Translations under genes and position numbers: made by a program
Assembly (NCBI GenBank): GCA_001412365.1
Contig: LKUE01000025.1
Coordinates: 1-31,057 of the forward strand
Direction: 5' to 3'
Source: Desulfuromonas sp. SDB
GTDB lineage: Bacteria > SDB-A
DNA: 31,057 nucleotides
In this document: piece after piece, positions 8,050 through 16,255 of the stretch
Layout of the letters: every line of letters begins with the position of its first letter
How positions within the stretch are numbered: position 1 is the first letter of the stretch
Notes under the pieces: model-generated
Database searches by the model: none
Seen by the model: the letters and a program-made list of their open reading frames with translations, nothing else
Told to the model about the DNA's origin: nothing

Positions 8050-8863
8050 TCAGCTTTCTTTGATTTTTAAATCAGGCAGCAGAACTTTTTACAACTCCAG
8101 TAAATTTTTTCCTAAACCTTATCGAAAGCAGGTGATTGTACTTTATGCTTTTGTAAGATCAGTGGACGATTTTGTAGATTCCATACCCCAAATGACTGAA
8201 GATTATTATAAATTTAAACAAGATTATAATTTATGCTTAAAAAATCAAAAAGCGGATAACCTGGTAATAAAATCTTTTGTTAAGCTTAAACAGGAGTTGA
8301 AACTGCCGGACAGCTGGATTGAAGCTTTCTTTTCTTCCATGGAAATGGATTTGAATAAAAAAGTATATTATTCTATTGATGAAGTAAAACAGTACATGTA
8401 CGGTTCTGCTGAAATTATCGGTTTAATTATGTGCAAAATTATGAAATTACCTGAAAAGTCTTATCCCTATGCATGTCTGGTGGGCAGGGCTTTTCAATAC
8501 ATTAATTTTATCCGGGATATCCAGGAAGACATTCATTTAAACCGTAATTACTTTCCCCGGCAGGATTATCAGAAATTTAATATTGTTTCTAAAAGTTTAG
8601 ATGAATCCCAAAATAATTCTGAACAGATGATCAATTTTATCCGTTATCAAATTAACCGGTCCAGACAGTGGTTAGATCAGGGGGAATACGGCTTTCGCTA
8701 CATTCCTCACCGTTTCCTGGTTCCCATTAGAACTGCCTCTTCCATGTACAGATGGACTTTAGATAAGATAGATGTGAATCCTTTGATTGTATACAATGAG
8801 AAAATTAAACCCAATAAGTTAAAAATACTGCAATATGGATTAAAAAACCTTATATATTTTTAA
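8024..8863 (+). CDS. crtB: Phytoene synthase (squalene/phytoene synthase family)
   Basis: The 279-residue protein joins two geranylgeranyl diphosphates head to head into phytoene. Both aspartate-rich Mg-diphosphate motifs are intact: DDFVD at 48-52 (SVDDFVDS) and RDIQED around Asp165-Asp169 (YINFIRDIQEDIHLNRNYF). The family motif YMYGSAEIIGLIMCKIM is at about 124-140. The start overlaps the crtI end by 26 bases and has no strong ribosome binding site, so translation is probably coupled. GTG at 8030 is an alternative start. Its stop touches the start of the cyclase gene. Neighbours make phytoene the likely product rather than squalene. Confidence 0.9.
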   Translation: MEVKLQEINQLSLIFKSGSRTFYNSSKFFPKPYRKQVIVLYAFVRSVDDFVDSIPQMTEDYYKFKQDYNLCLKNQKADNLVIKSFVKLKQELKLPDSWIEAFFSSMEMDLNKKVYYSIDEVKQYMYGSAEIIGLIMCKIMKLPEKSYPYACLVGRAFQYINFIRDIQEDIHLNRNYFPRQDYQKFNIVSKSLDESQNNSEQMINFIRYQINRSRQWLDQGEYGFRYIPHRFLVPIRTASSMYRWTLDKIDVNPLIVYNEKIKPNKLKILQYGLKNLIYF

Positions 8864-9580
8864 ATGTATACCTATCTTTTAGTTAATGTCCTATCTCTGT
8901 TGATTCCTCTTTTATTTTCCTTTGAACATCGAATTGCCTTTTACCGGAAATTTCTGGCTCTGTTACCAGCTATAACAATTATGGCGGCAGTAATGCTGGT
9001 TTGGGATGAAATATTTACTTATCTGGGGATCTGGGGTTTTAATCATGTTTATCTTGTGAAAATTTACATCATGTCTTTACCTTTAGAAGAAGTGATGTTT
9101 TTTTTACTTATTCCTTATTCCTGTATGTTCATCTATGAAGCAGTTAATTACGGTTTGAAAAAATTTGTATTCAATCAGTTAGCCTGGAAAATTTCCTGGA
9201 TATTGGGGATTATTCTTTTAACCGTGGGTATTTTATCAATCTACTTCAAATTAATTTATACTTCAACAGTTTGTCTGCTAACCGGTGGATTGATGATGTT
9301 CAATGGCTTGATACTCAAACCGAAATATCTGGGCAATTTTTTCATTTGTTTTTTAATATCCTTAATTCCTTTCTTGGTGGTAAACGGTATTTTAACCAAT
9401 GGAATCCCCCTGATCAGTGATCAACCGGTAGTGTGGTATAATAATTTTGAAAATTTAAAGATCCGAATTATTGGTATACCCATAGAAGATAGTATTTACA
9501 TGTTGTTTATGTTGACTTTAACTGTCAACATCTATGAATATTTCAAGAAAAAATTCAATCTCTCCCCTGAAAATCGTTAA
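8864..9580 (+). CDS. Lycopene cyclase, fused CrtYc-CrtYd membrane type
   Basis: The 238-residue protein has about six or seven transmembrane helices and two copies of the lycopene cyclase domain. The first holds WDEIFTYLGIWGFN and LPLEEVMFFLLIPYSCMFIYE (about 73-93). The second holds VWYNNFENLKIRIIGIPIEDSIYMLF with NIYEYF near the end. The PLEE and PIED motifs are the conserved acidic pairs of this cyclase class, which cyclises lycopene ends to beta-ionone rings. In actinobacteria and myxobacteria the halves are separate subunits; here they are joined as in archaea and many Bacteroidota. The ATG follows the crtB stop directly (TAAATG). The end product is probably beta- or gamma-carotene. Confidence 0.87.
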   Translation: MYTYLLVNVLSLLIPLLFSFEHRIAFYRKFLALLPAITIMAAVMLVWDEIFTYLGIWGFNHVYLVKIYIMSLPLEEVMFFLLIPYSCMFIYEAVNYGLKKFVFNQLAWKISWILGIILLTVGILSIYFKLIYTSTVCLLTGGLMMFNGLILKPKYLGNFFICFLISLIPFLVVNGILTNGIPLISDQPVVWYNNFENLKIRIIGIPIEDSIYMLFMLTLTVNIYEYFKKKFNLSPENR

Positions 9581-9729
9581 ATTCACGGGGGAACTGTAGT
9601 TACTGAATCTTTAATCCATATTTTGTAGTTAGTATTTTTTCAGTAAATGTTATTAAAAGTTATCTAATTTAATTGTTGCAAATTTACCTTAAAATTAGTA
9701 AAAAAAAATAAATTAAAAATGAGGTGAGT

Positions 9730-10767
9730 ATGAACAAGCAGGAATACTTGAATAATGTTTTAGAACATGTAGATATAAAAAATTTTAATTCAGTACCCGT
9801 CTTGGAACAATATGGCAAGATGGCTTTTCAAGCTAAAAATTTGAGCAATGCTGCCTATATTTATGATGCAATGATTGCTGATCCTGACTGCACCATAATA
9901 CTTTGCCTGGCTGGTTCATTGTTCAGCGCTGGTTTAAAAAGAGTGGTCTATGATTTGGTGGAAAACAACATGGTGGATGCTATTGTTTCCACCGGAGCAA
10001 TCATTGTTGATCAGGACTTTTTTGAGGCATTGGGATTCAAGCATTATCAAGGTTCACCTCAAGCAGATGACCATGTGTTGATGGAGCATTCCATTGACCG
10101 AATCTACGATACCTACATTGATGAAGATCAATTGAGGATTTGTGATAACACCATCAAGGAAATTGCCGATTCCATGATCCCCGGACCTTATTCATCAAGG
10201 GAATTTATTGAAATTATGGGTCAGTACCTTCAATCCCGTAAAAAAACCGAACAATCAGTAATTGGCATTTGCTATGAAAAAGAAGTTCCCATATTCGTTC
10301 CCGCTTTTTCAGATTGCAGTGCTGGTTTCGGGTTGATCCATCATCAGTGGGAAAAGAAATCAAATCCTATGGTTACCATTGATTCGGCAAAAGATTTTCT
10401 GGAACTTACCCAGATAAAAATCAACTCAGCTCAAACCGGATTGCTTATGATTGGAGGAGGAGTCCCCAAAAATTTTGCTCAGGATATAACTGTAGCTGCA
10501 GATATAATTGGTACTGAAACGGATATGCATAAATATGCAGTGCAGATTACAGTTGCGGATGAGAGAGATGGAGCTTTATCCGGGTCAACCTTAAAAGAAG
10601 CTCATTCCTGGGGAAAGGTAGATATGGACTATGAACAAATGGTGTACTCCGAAGCAACCATTGCTTTTCCCCTCCTAGCCAGCTATGCCTACCATAAACA
10701 GAGCTGGAAAAACCGGAAGCCCAGGCAGTGTAGTTTAATTTTTAAAGATAGGAAGAGAGGCAACTGA
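9730..10767 (+). CDS. Deoxyhypusine-synthase-like enzyme, probable polyamine (homospermidine-type) synthase
   Basis: The frame opens at GTG 9724, but GAGGTG at 9721-9726 serves the ATG at 9730, giving 345 residues. It aligns by eye with the DHS family: NAD-site sequences [11 protein letters not shown] and IVSTGAII, then IGGGVPKN and the catalytic segment [17 protein letters not shown], with Lys296 as the imine-forming lysine. The GLSG-type motif is typical of bacterial DHS-like proteins. Bacteria lack eIF5A, the eukaryotic substrate, so a small-molecule amine acceptor is expected; some bacterial homologues are reported to make homospermidine from putrescine (called SpeY). The two downstream genes make agmatine and putrescine, which fits. 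The exact product (homospermidine, spermidine or an agmatine conjugate) is inference. Confidence 0.85.
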   Translation: MNKQEYLNNVLEHVDIKNFNSVPVLEQYGKMAFQAKNLSNAAYIYDAMIADPDCTIILCLAGSLFSAGLKRVVYDLVENNMVDAIVSTGAIIVDQDFFEALGFKHYQGSPQADDHVLMEHSIDRIYDTYIDEDQLRICDNTIKEIADSMIPGPYSSREFIEIMGQYLQSRKKTEQSVIGICYEKEVPIFVPAFSDCSAGFGLIHHQWEKKSNPMVTIDSAKDFLELTQIKINSAQTGLLMIGGGVPKNFAQDITVAADIIGTETDMHKYAVQITVADERDGALSGSTLKEAHSWGKVDMDYEQMVYSEATIAFPLLASYAYHKQSWKNRKPRQCSLIFKDRKRGN

Positions 10768-10768
10768 A

Positions 10769-11335
10769 ATGAATAATATGGTTCCCAAAAAAGTATTTTT
10801 GACTAAAGGGGTGGGCAAGCACAAAGATCAGTTGGCATCATTTGAGCTGTCATTGAGGAATGCTGGAATTGAAAAATGTAATATTGTATATGTGTCCAGC
10901 ATTTTTCCCCCGGAGTGTAAAATCATCCCTGCTTCCAAAGGTTTGGATCTTCTTCAACCCGGTCAAATAACTTATTGTGTTGTGGCAAAAAATCAAACCA
11001 AGGAACCCAACCGCCTAATTGCCGCTTCAATTGGCTTAGCTACCCCAAAATATCAGGACCATCATGGTTATCTTTCTGAACATCATGCCTTCGGGCAAAC
11101 TGCAAAAGTTGCCGGTGAGTATGCTGAGGATTTAGCCGCCACCATGCTGGCTACCACCTTGGGAGTTCCCTTTAACCCTAATCTGGCTTGGGATGAGAGA
11201 AAACAGGTTTATAAAGCCTCCGGTCACATTTTTGTAACTAGAAATGTAGTTCAATCAGCTACTGGAGACAAAGATGGCTTGTGGACTACGGTTATTGCCG
11301 CGGCAGTATTTGTTATGGATGATGATGGATCATAA
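10769..11335 (+). CDS. pdaD: Pyruvoyl-dependent arginine decarboxylase
   Basis: This 188-residue protein converts arginine to agmatine and CO2 with a covalently bound pyruvoyl group. The self-cleavage site is visible in [13 protein letters not shown]: cleavage between Ser43 and Ser44 would create the pyruvoyl on the new alpha subunit. The catalytic acid is Glu104 in [12 protein letters not shown]. Length matches the archaeal (PdaD) and bacterial enzymes. The ATG lies 1 base after the DHS-like stop with GAGAGG upstream; ATG 10778 is a less likely alternative. Its last 11 bases overlap the agmatinase start, so the three genes form a tight operon. Confidence 0.93.
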   Translation: MNNMVPKKVFLTKGVGKHKDQLASFELSLRNAGIEKCNIVYVSSIFPPECKIIPASKGLDLLQPGQITYCVVAKNQTKEPNRLIAASIGLATPKYQDHHGYLSEHHAFGQTAKVAGEYAEDLAATMLATTLGVPFNPNLAWDERKQVYKASGHIFVTRNVVQSATGDKDGLWTTVIAAAVFVMDDDGS

Positions 11336-12200
11336 TATTCCTGATAATTTTGGAGGATTGGAATCTGAATACAGCAGCTATTCCCGTTCTGAAATATGCA
11401 TCCTGCCGGTACCTTTTGATTTAACCAGTTCATGGAGGAAAGGTTCTGATAAGGGTCCTCAAGCTATTATTAATTCTTCTCATTATGTTGAATTATACGA
11501 TATTGAAACTGATTTTGAAGTTTATCAGCACGGGATTCACACTTTAGAGTCTATTCAAGCCCGGAATTCCAGGCAGATGATTGATAAAGTGAAACAAAAA
11601 ATTCAATCCCTACTCCGGGATAACAAGTTTGTGGTTACCCTGGGAGGAGAGCATACTGTTTCATTAGGCGTAATTGAAGCTCATCTAAAGCACTATTCTC
11701 AATTATCCATTCTCCATTTAGATGCTCATACTGACCTCAGAAACAGCTATGAAGGAAATGGTTACAGCCATGCTTGTGTAATGGCTAGAGTTAGGGAATA
11801 TACCGATAAAGTGATTTCTGTAGGCATAAGGTCTATGGACAAATCGGAGATGAGCAAGATAATCCCTGAAAATCTGTTCAGTGCCCACTACATCAGTGAA
11901 CATCCCAACTGGCATGATCAGGTTATCACTAGATTAGATGAAAATGTCTATCTCAGTTTGGATATAGATGTATTTGATCCTTCGGTAATCCCTTCAACCG
12001 GAACTCCCGAACCAGGAGGATTAGATTGGTTTCAGATAGTTAAGCTGTTGAAAAAGGTGGTCGAGAAAAAAAATCTGGTTGGTTTTGATGTGGTTGAATT
12101 GTGCCCTCATCCTGAACATCCTGCTTCAGATTTTACTGCAGCTAAATTAATTTATAAATTACTGTCCTATATATTTTCTAAACAACGATATAGCCAATAA
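11325..12200 (+). CDS. speB: Agmatinase (ureohydrolase family)
   Basis: From ATG 11325 the product has 291 residues. The frame extends to 11274, but that part only shadows the end of the upstream gene; ATG 11319 and 11322 are near-equal alternatives. The binuclear manganese ligands of the arginase/agmatinase family are all visible: His110 (GGEHTVSLG), Asp133, His135 and Asp137 (HLDAHTDLR), Asp213 and Asp215 (SLDIDVFDP). The late motif GFDVVELCP is also present. Agmatinase hydrolyses agmatine to putrescine and urea, directly after arginine decarboxylase in the same operon. Arginase or formimidoglutamase is less likely given the decarboxylase neighbour. Confidence 0.93.
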   Translation: MDHNIPDNFGGLESEYSSYSRSEICILPVPFDLTSSWRKGSDKGPQAIINSSHYVELYDIETDFEVYQHGIHTLESIQARNSRQMIDKVKQKIQSLLRDNKFVVTLGGEHTVSLGVIEAHLKHYSQLSILHLDAHTDLRNSYEGNGYSHACVMARVREYTDKVISVGIRSMDKSEMSKIIPENLFSAHYISEHPNWHDQVITRLDENVYLSLDIDVFDPSVIPSTGTPEPGGLDWFQIVKLLKKVVEKKNLVGFDVVELCPHPEHPASDFTAAKLIYKLLSYIFSKQRYSQ

Positions 12201-12326
12201 TATAAAAAATTATACTTCAGATACAACGGGAAAAAGTGCATTCACAACTCCTCTTATTGACAATAACCGGTTAAATTATTTTTTTTCCTGTGATAAAATT
12301 TATAAACAAATATCGAGGAGGGAAAA

Positions 12327-12530
12327 ATGAAATATCTAAAACTAATAATTGCTCTAGTGTTATTAGTCTTAATCTTCATAATATTTGCCCAAAATACTGA
12401 AGCATGCCAATTTAGAATACTATTGTGGACAGTGGTGATGTCCCGGATAGTGCTCATGGTTCTTTCTCTGTTAGTTGGTTTGATTCTGGGATTTATCCTG
12501 GGCAATTTGAAGTTAACTCAAAAGAAATAA
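12327..12530 (+). CDS. LapA-domain small membrane protein
   Basis: This 67-residue protein has two transmembrane helices (about 4-22 and 40-60) joined by a short loop and a basic tail. The pattern ALVLLVLIFIIFAQNTE, then VVMSRIVLMVLSLLVGLILGFILG matches the LapA (DUF1049) fold, whose E. coli member works with LapB in control of lipopolysaccharide assembly; most homologues have no proven role. GGAGGG lies 5 bases before the ATG. It is flanked by 126- and 106-base gaps, so it may be transcribed alone. No lapB neighbour is seen. Confidence 0.75.
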   Translation: MKYLKLIIALVLLVLIFIIFAQNTEACQFRILLWTVVMSRIVLMVLSLLVGLILGFILGNLKLTQKK

Positions 12531-12636
12531 TAATTTTTAGTTTTTCATTTATTTATTAGCATAAAAAAATTAGTTAAGGTGATAGATAAAGTGAAAAATA
12601 TAGGTTAATATGAATGAATTATATGGGGAGGATAAT

Positions 12637-13431
12637 ATGAAGAAAATAAATGTAATTTTTGGAGTATTGTTAATCTTTTTTTCTTTTTCCTGTCAGGACA
12701 GAGATGTACAAAACGATTACCAATCGGATTTATCTGATTCTGATCAAAATTCTCCTCAGGTTAAACGCACCTTTGTGGAAATTAGTGCCCGGCAAGCTGA
12801 TGATTTAATCGCGGGAAGTCCGGATGTAATAGTTATTGATATTTCAGATAAATTTGAACAAGCTCATATCTGGAACGCTAAAAGTTATCCGTTATCCGGT
12901 AATTATTTCATCTCTTCCCTGAGTGAGCTTGACAAAACCAAACCATATATTATCTACGGTCATGATGATGACAGCTCATCAGTAATTGCCGCTCAAATAA
13001 TGGTGGACAGCGGATTTAATGAGGTTTACCGGATATCCGGAGATTTGAACCAGTGGATCGTAACCGGATTGAAAATTGCCGGAGGTTCTGATCAGGAACA
13101 GATTATCTACTATGATCTTGAACCTCGACAAGTATTGGAGTTACAAGAACATGTGATAAATTTAAGCATTCTTGATTTTTCCGACCAGTATGGTCTGGGT
13201 CATCTTCTCGGGGCAATTAACTATCCTTTAAGCGACAGTAATGTTATTTACAGACTGGATGAGCTTAACAAAAGTAACCATTATTTAATTTATGCCGATC
13301 ATGACAGTGTGTCCCTGCCGGCGGCATCTCTGATGGTGGAAGTGGGATTTACCCAGGTTTACCGGTTAAAAGGCAATTTATCTGCCTGGATTGAAGATGG
13401 TCTGGAAATTGTAAATGAGGTAGAACCTTAG
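12637..13431 (+). CDS. Lipoprotein with two degenerate rhodanese domains
   Basis: The frame opens at 12610, but GGGGAGG just upstream of the ATG at 12637 and the signal sequence that follows fix the start there (264 residues). The signal ends in FSFSC with Cys19 as the probable lipidated residue; the lipobox is loose, as in many FCB lipoproteins. Two rhodanese-like domains follow, about 45-150 and 157-258. Both keep the fold signatures (VIVIDISDKFEQAHIWNA and LSILDFSDQYGLGHLLGAINYP; GDLNQWIVTGL and GNLSAWIEDGL). In both the active cysteine is lost: Gly108 in IIYGHDDDSS and Ala220 in LIYADHDSVS. Sulfur transfer is therefore unlikely; a periplasmic binding or structural role is inferred. It probably starts a five-gene operon ending in pncA. 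Confidence 0.8.
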   Translation: MKKINVIFGVLLIFFSFSCQDRDVQNDYQSDLSDSDQNSPQVKRTFVEISARQADDLIAGSPDVIVIDISDKFEQAHIWNAKSYPLSGNYFISSLSELDKTKPYIIYGHDDDSSSVIAAQIMVDSGFNEVYRISGDLNQWIVTGLKIAGGSDQEQIIYYDLEPRQVLELQEHVINLSILDFSDQYGLGHLLGAINYPLSDSNVIYRLDELNKSNHYLIYADHDSVSLPAASLMVEVGFTQVYRLKGNLSAWIEDGLEIVNEVEP

Positions 13432-13456
13432 AGGTATAATAATAGCAGGAGGAAAG

Positions 13457-13927
13457 ATGGAAGATGATAAAAAGTTAGATGAAATTAATTGTCATAAAAA
13501 ATTTGCGGTGGATTTATTTAATTTAACCTGGGATTATCTGGACAATAAGAATCGAAACCGAGATCAAATTGATGAAATGATTCATGCCGCGCATGCTTCC
13601 AGGTTTCACTGGAGCAGGGTGGGACAGCCTATTCATTGGGAAAGAGGGGAATGGCAGATTTCCCGGGTTTACTCCGAGCTCAATATGTCTGAATCCGCTC
13701 TTTATCATGCCCAGAGATGTGTGGATATTTGTCTGGATAATGGGATTGGGGATTTTGATATTGCCTTTGCCTATGAAGCGATGGCCAGGGCTCATGCCTT
13801 GGATAAAAACAAAATTCAAATGAATAAGTACCTGGAATTAGCTAAAAAAGCTGGTGAGAGTATAGATAAAAAAGAAGACCGGGATTACTTTTTCAGTGAA
13901 CTTAATTCCATAAACATTAAAAGTTAA
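13457..13927 (+). CDS. Conserved helical (TPR-like) protein of unknown function
   Basis: This 156-residue soluble protein carries conserved stretches AAHASRFHWSRVGQPIHWERGEWQISRVY (about 44-72) and CVDICLDNGIGDFDIAFAYEAMARAHA (about 88-114). I recognise them from a common bacterial family of hypothetical proteins with tetratricopeptide-like helical pairs. No catalytic motif can be named. AGGAGG lies 4 bases before the ATG. It abuts the MTH1187-type gene with a 1-base gap, so it is translated from the same operon. The family's function is unknown to me. Confidence 0.75.
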   Translation: MEDDKKLDEINCHKKFAVDLFNLTWDYLDNKNRNRDQIDEMIHAAHASRFHWSRVGQPIHWERGEWQISRVYSELNMSESALYHAQRCVDICLDNGIGDFDIAFAYEAMARAHALDKNKIQMNKYLELAKKAGESIDKKEDRDYFFSELNSINIKS

Positions 13928-13928
13928 A

Positions 13929-14216
13929 ATGGTAATTGCCCAATTGACCATGTTCCCCACTGATCAGGGAATCAGTGTGGGAAGTTATGTTAAAAAAGCA
14001 GTGGACCGAATCAGAGAATCCGGGGTTAAAGTGATCCCCGGAGCAATGTCCACAACTTTTGAAACTGAAACATTAGAAGAAGTTTTCAGTATTGTTCAAG
14101 CGGCAAGAGATGAGTTAAGTAAATCCGGCTGTAAAAGAATTTACCTTAGTTTAACTGTGGATGAAAGAGTTGATAAGCCAGCGAGTATGGAAACCAAAAT
14201 TAACCGAATAAGCTGA
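13929..14216 (+). CDS. MTH1187 family thiamine-binding protein
   Basis: The 95-residue protein matches the MTH1187/YkoF-like small ferredoxin-fold family (formerly DUF77): N-terminal VIAQLTMFPTDQGISVGSYV, GVKVIPGAMSTTFE in the middle and the conserved KRIYLSLTVDERVDK near the end. Structures of relatives bind thiamine or a related cofactor between subunits. The physiological job, storage or salvage, is not settled. It begins 1 base after the previous stop without a ribosome binding site, so translation is coupled. The pncB gene starts 9 bases later. Confidence 0.88.
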   Translation: MVIAQLTMFPTDQGISVGSYVKKAVDRIRESGVKVIPGAMSTTFETETLEEVFSIVQAARDELSKSGCKRIYLSLTVDERVDKPASMETKINRIS

Positions 14217-14225
14217 ACCAACTAG

Positions 14226-15650
14226 ATGAATAGGTACAACTCAGGATTATACACAGATTTCTACGAACTTACCATGGCTCAGGGATATTTTTTATCGGGG
14301 ATGAAGGATAAATCAGCGGTATTTGATCTTTTCTACCGTAGTAATCCCTTCCAGGGAGGATATGCAATTTTTGCCGGTCTGGAAGATGCAGTTAAGGCAC
14401 TTTTTGATTTTTCCTATTCTTCCCAGGATATTGAATTTTTAAAATCTTATGGATTTGATGAAAAATTTTTAGATTATTTGAAAAATTTTAAATTTAGCGG
14501 TGACCTGTGGAGTTTTAGGGAAGGAGACGTAGTTTTCCCCAACCAGACTTTGTTGAGAGTTGATTCCAACATCATAGAAGCACAGCTATTGGAATCCATA
14601 TTGCTGAATATAATTAATTTTCAAACTTTAATTGCCACTAAAACAAACAGAATTGTATGGGCTGCCCAGGGAAGACCGGTAGTGGATTTTGGATTGCGGA
14701 GGGCACAGGATAAGGCTTCTATTGCCGGAGCTAAAGCAGCTTTTATTGGAGGAATCGCGGGAACCTCCAACACCTATGCCGCTAAAAAGTTCAATATCCC
14801 TGCTATGGGAACTCATGCTCACAGTTGGGTGCAGTGTTTTAGTAATGAATTAGAAGCTTTTACCAAGTACAGTGATATATATCCGGATAACTCCACTTTA
14901 TTGGTGGATACCTATGATACCTTGGACAGCGGAGTTCCTAATGCTATTGAAGTTGCTAAACAGATGGAGAAAAATGGGCACAAATTAAAAGCAATCCGCT
15001 TGGACTCAGGAGATCTGGCTTATTTCAGCAAAAAAGCCAGAAAAATGCTGAATGATGCCGGATTGGATTATGTTAAAATTACCGCTTCCAACCAACTTGA
15101 TGAATATTTGATTAAAAGCTTACTAGAACAGGATTCTCCTATTGATTTTTTCGGAGTGGGAACCAAGCTGATCTGCTCCTATGATCAGCCGGCATTGGAT
15201 GGTGTCTACAAGATGGCTGAATTTGACCAGCAGCCCAGCCTGAAATTCTCTGAGAATGAAGAAAAAATAAATAATCCCGGGAAAAAGCAGGTGGTTAGAT
15301 ATAAAGATGAACAGGGATATTTCTTTATGGATGGGATAATTTTAGATGAACAGGTTGAGGATCAAATTGATAATCTGAGGCATCCTTCTATAAGCCACAA
15401 GCACACTAAAATTGATTTAAACAAGATGAAAACGGAAAAGCTTATGACTAAAATTATAGATAAAGGTAAAATGATGTACAGTTTTCCCAACCTGGAGGAA
15501 ATCAGGGATTTTTCTAAAAAAAGATTTTCCCTGCTTCCGGATGAGCATAAGAGGTTTGTCAATCCCCATTTATACAGGGTGGGATTAAGTGATGAATTAT
15601 TTAATTTAAGAAAAAGATTAATCGAAAGAAGGGAGGACAACTATCACTGA
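14226..15650 (+). CDS. pncB: Nicotinate phosphoribosyltransferase
   Basis: This 474-residue enzyme joins nicotinate and PRPP to nicotinate mononucleotide with ATP use, in the Preiss-Handler NAD salvage route. Recognisable parts are YTDFYELTMAQGYF (about 9-22), DFGLRRAQDKASIAGAKAAFIGG (about 154-176), the catalytic-histidine region AMGTHAHSWVQCF, and the phosphate-binding IRLDSGDLAYFSKKAR and FFGVGTKL. All fit a full-length bacterial PncB. There is no clear ribosome binding site; it follows the MTH1187-type gene by 9 bases. Its 3' end carries the GGGAGG that serves pncA, and the two genes overlap by 8 bases. Confidence 0.93.
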   Translation: MNRYNSGLYTDFYELTMAQGYFLSGMKDKSAVFDLFYRSNPFQGGYAIFAGLEDAVKALFDFSYSSQDIEFLKSYGFDEKFLDYLKNFKFSGDLWSFREGDVVFPNQTLLRVDSNIIEAQLLESILLNIINFQTLIATKTNRIVWAAQGRPVVDFGLRRAQDKASIAGAKAAFIGGIAGTSNTYAAKKFNIPAMGTHAHSWVQCFSNELEAFTKYSDIYPDNSTLLVDTYDTLDSGVPNAIEVAKQMEKNGHKLKAIRLDSGDLAYFSKKARKMLNDAGLDYVKITASNQLDEYLIKSLLEQDSPIDFFGVGTKLICSYDQPALDGVYKMAEFDQQPSLKFSENEEKINNPGKKQVVRYKDEQGYFFMDGIILDEQVEDQIDNLRHPSISHKHTKIDLNKMKTEKLMTKIIDKGKMMYSFPNLEEIRDFSKKRFSLLPDEHKRFVNPHLYRVGLSDELFNLRKRLIERREDNYH

Positions 15651-16191
15651 ACAAGCATTATTAGTTGTAGATCTGCAAAACGACTTCTGTTCCGGGGGAG
15701 CACTGGAAGTTCAACAAGCAGATCAAATAGTTCCCCGGATAAATAAAGTGATGAATAAATTTAAACTGGTAGTTGCTTCCCAGGATTATCATCCTTCCGA
15801 AACCATTCATTTCAATCAATGGCCGGTCCATTGTGTTAAAGGGACTGCCGGTGCTGAATTTCATCCGGACTTCCTCCGGAATCAAGTAGCTTTAGTGGTG
15901 AGGACTGGCACTACCCCTGAAGATCATGGCTACAGCGCTTTTGAATCCACTGAAGTTGATTTGAGTAATTATTTAAAAAGCCAAGGAGTGAAAAAACTGT
16001 ATGTTTGCGGTTTGGCTACTGACTATTGCGTAAAAGAATCAGTGCTGGCTGCCCTGGAAAATGGTTTTGAAACTTTTGTATTAACTGACTGTATTAAAGC
16101 GGTAAATGTAAATCCCCATGACGGGGAAAAAGCCCTGGAGGAGATGAAAGGCAAAAGAGCATTATTAATAACTTCAGATGATTTAAATTAG
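15643..16191 (+). CDS. pncA: Nicotinamidase with ATC start and Lys-to-Thr change in the catalytic triad
   Basis: The protein converts nicotinamide to nicotinate for the PncB step. The reading frame is open from 15622, but no ATG, GTG or TTG occurs before GTG 15748, which would delete the catalytic Asp. GGGAGG at 15631-15636 sits 6 bases before an in-frame ATC at 15643. Starting there gives 182 residues beginning MTEQALLVVDLQNDFC, exactly the family N-terminus, with Asp10 as the catalytic acid. Metal ligands are Asp48, His50 and His56 or nearby, and the nucleophile is Cys129 (LATDYCVKESV). The catalytic Lys normally found before Gly (RKGT) is Thr88 (VVRTGTTP). The frame is otherwise clean. It may be a low-activity enzyme, an early pseudogene, or carry a consensus error. 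Confidence 0.8.
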   Translation: MTEQALLVVDLQNDFCSGGALEVQQADQIVPRINKVMNKFKLVVASQDYHPSETIHFNQWPVHCVKGTAGAEFHPDFLRNQVALVVRTGTTPEDHGYSAFESTEVDLSNYLKSQGVKKLYVCGLATDYCVKESVLAALENGFETFVLTDCIKAVNVNPHDGEKALEEMKGKRALLITSDDLN

Positions 16192-16214
16192 TAATAGCTT
16201 GATGATTAAACTTA

Positions 16215-16240
16215 ACTGCCTGGGTTTGTACCCAGGCAGT
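16215..16240. terminator. Bidirectional-looking intrinsic terminator
   Basis: A perfect 10-bp stem (ACTGCCTGGG / CCCAGGCAGT, 16215-16224 and 16231-16240) with a 6-base loop is followed by a T-rich run on the plus strand. It lies between the convergent pncA and T9SS cargo genes, so it can end both transcripts; the minus-strand T-tract is poorer. Confidence 0.8.
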
Positions 16241-16255
16241 AATCATTTTGTTTTA

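Noticed and set aside
9561-9588. Hairpin at the end of the lycopene cyclase gene as a terminator
   Set aside because: The stem (TCCCC/TGAA arms) is interrupted by a bulge and no T-run follows.
12257-12299. TTGACA with downstream TAAAAT before the LapA-like gene as a promoter
   Set aside because: The spacing between boxes is 31 bases, far from 17. The 10-bp palindrome TAACCGGTTA behind it has no partner evidence.
15640-15655. Programmed +1 frameshift at the pncB UGA, as in prfB
   Set aside because: The distance from GGGAGG to the UGA is longer than in prfB and the CAC codon would re-pair poorly in the +1 frame. Separate initiation at ATC is simpler. Kept only as an alternative.
15748-16191. 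GTG/ATG start giving a 147-residue nicotinamidase
   Set aside because: It would remove the N-terminal strand with catalytic Asp10 (VVDLQNDFC). The upstream frame is open, conserved and preceded by GGGAGG.
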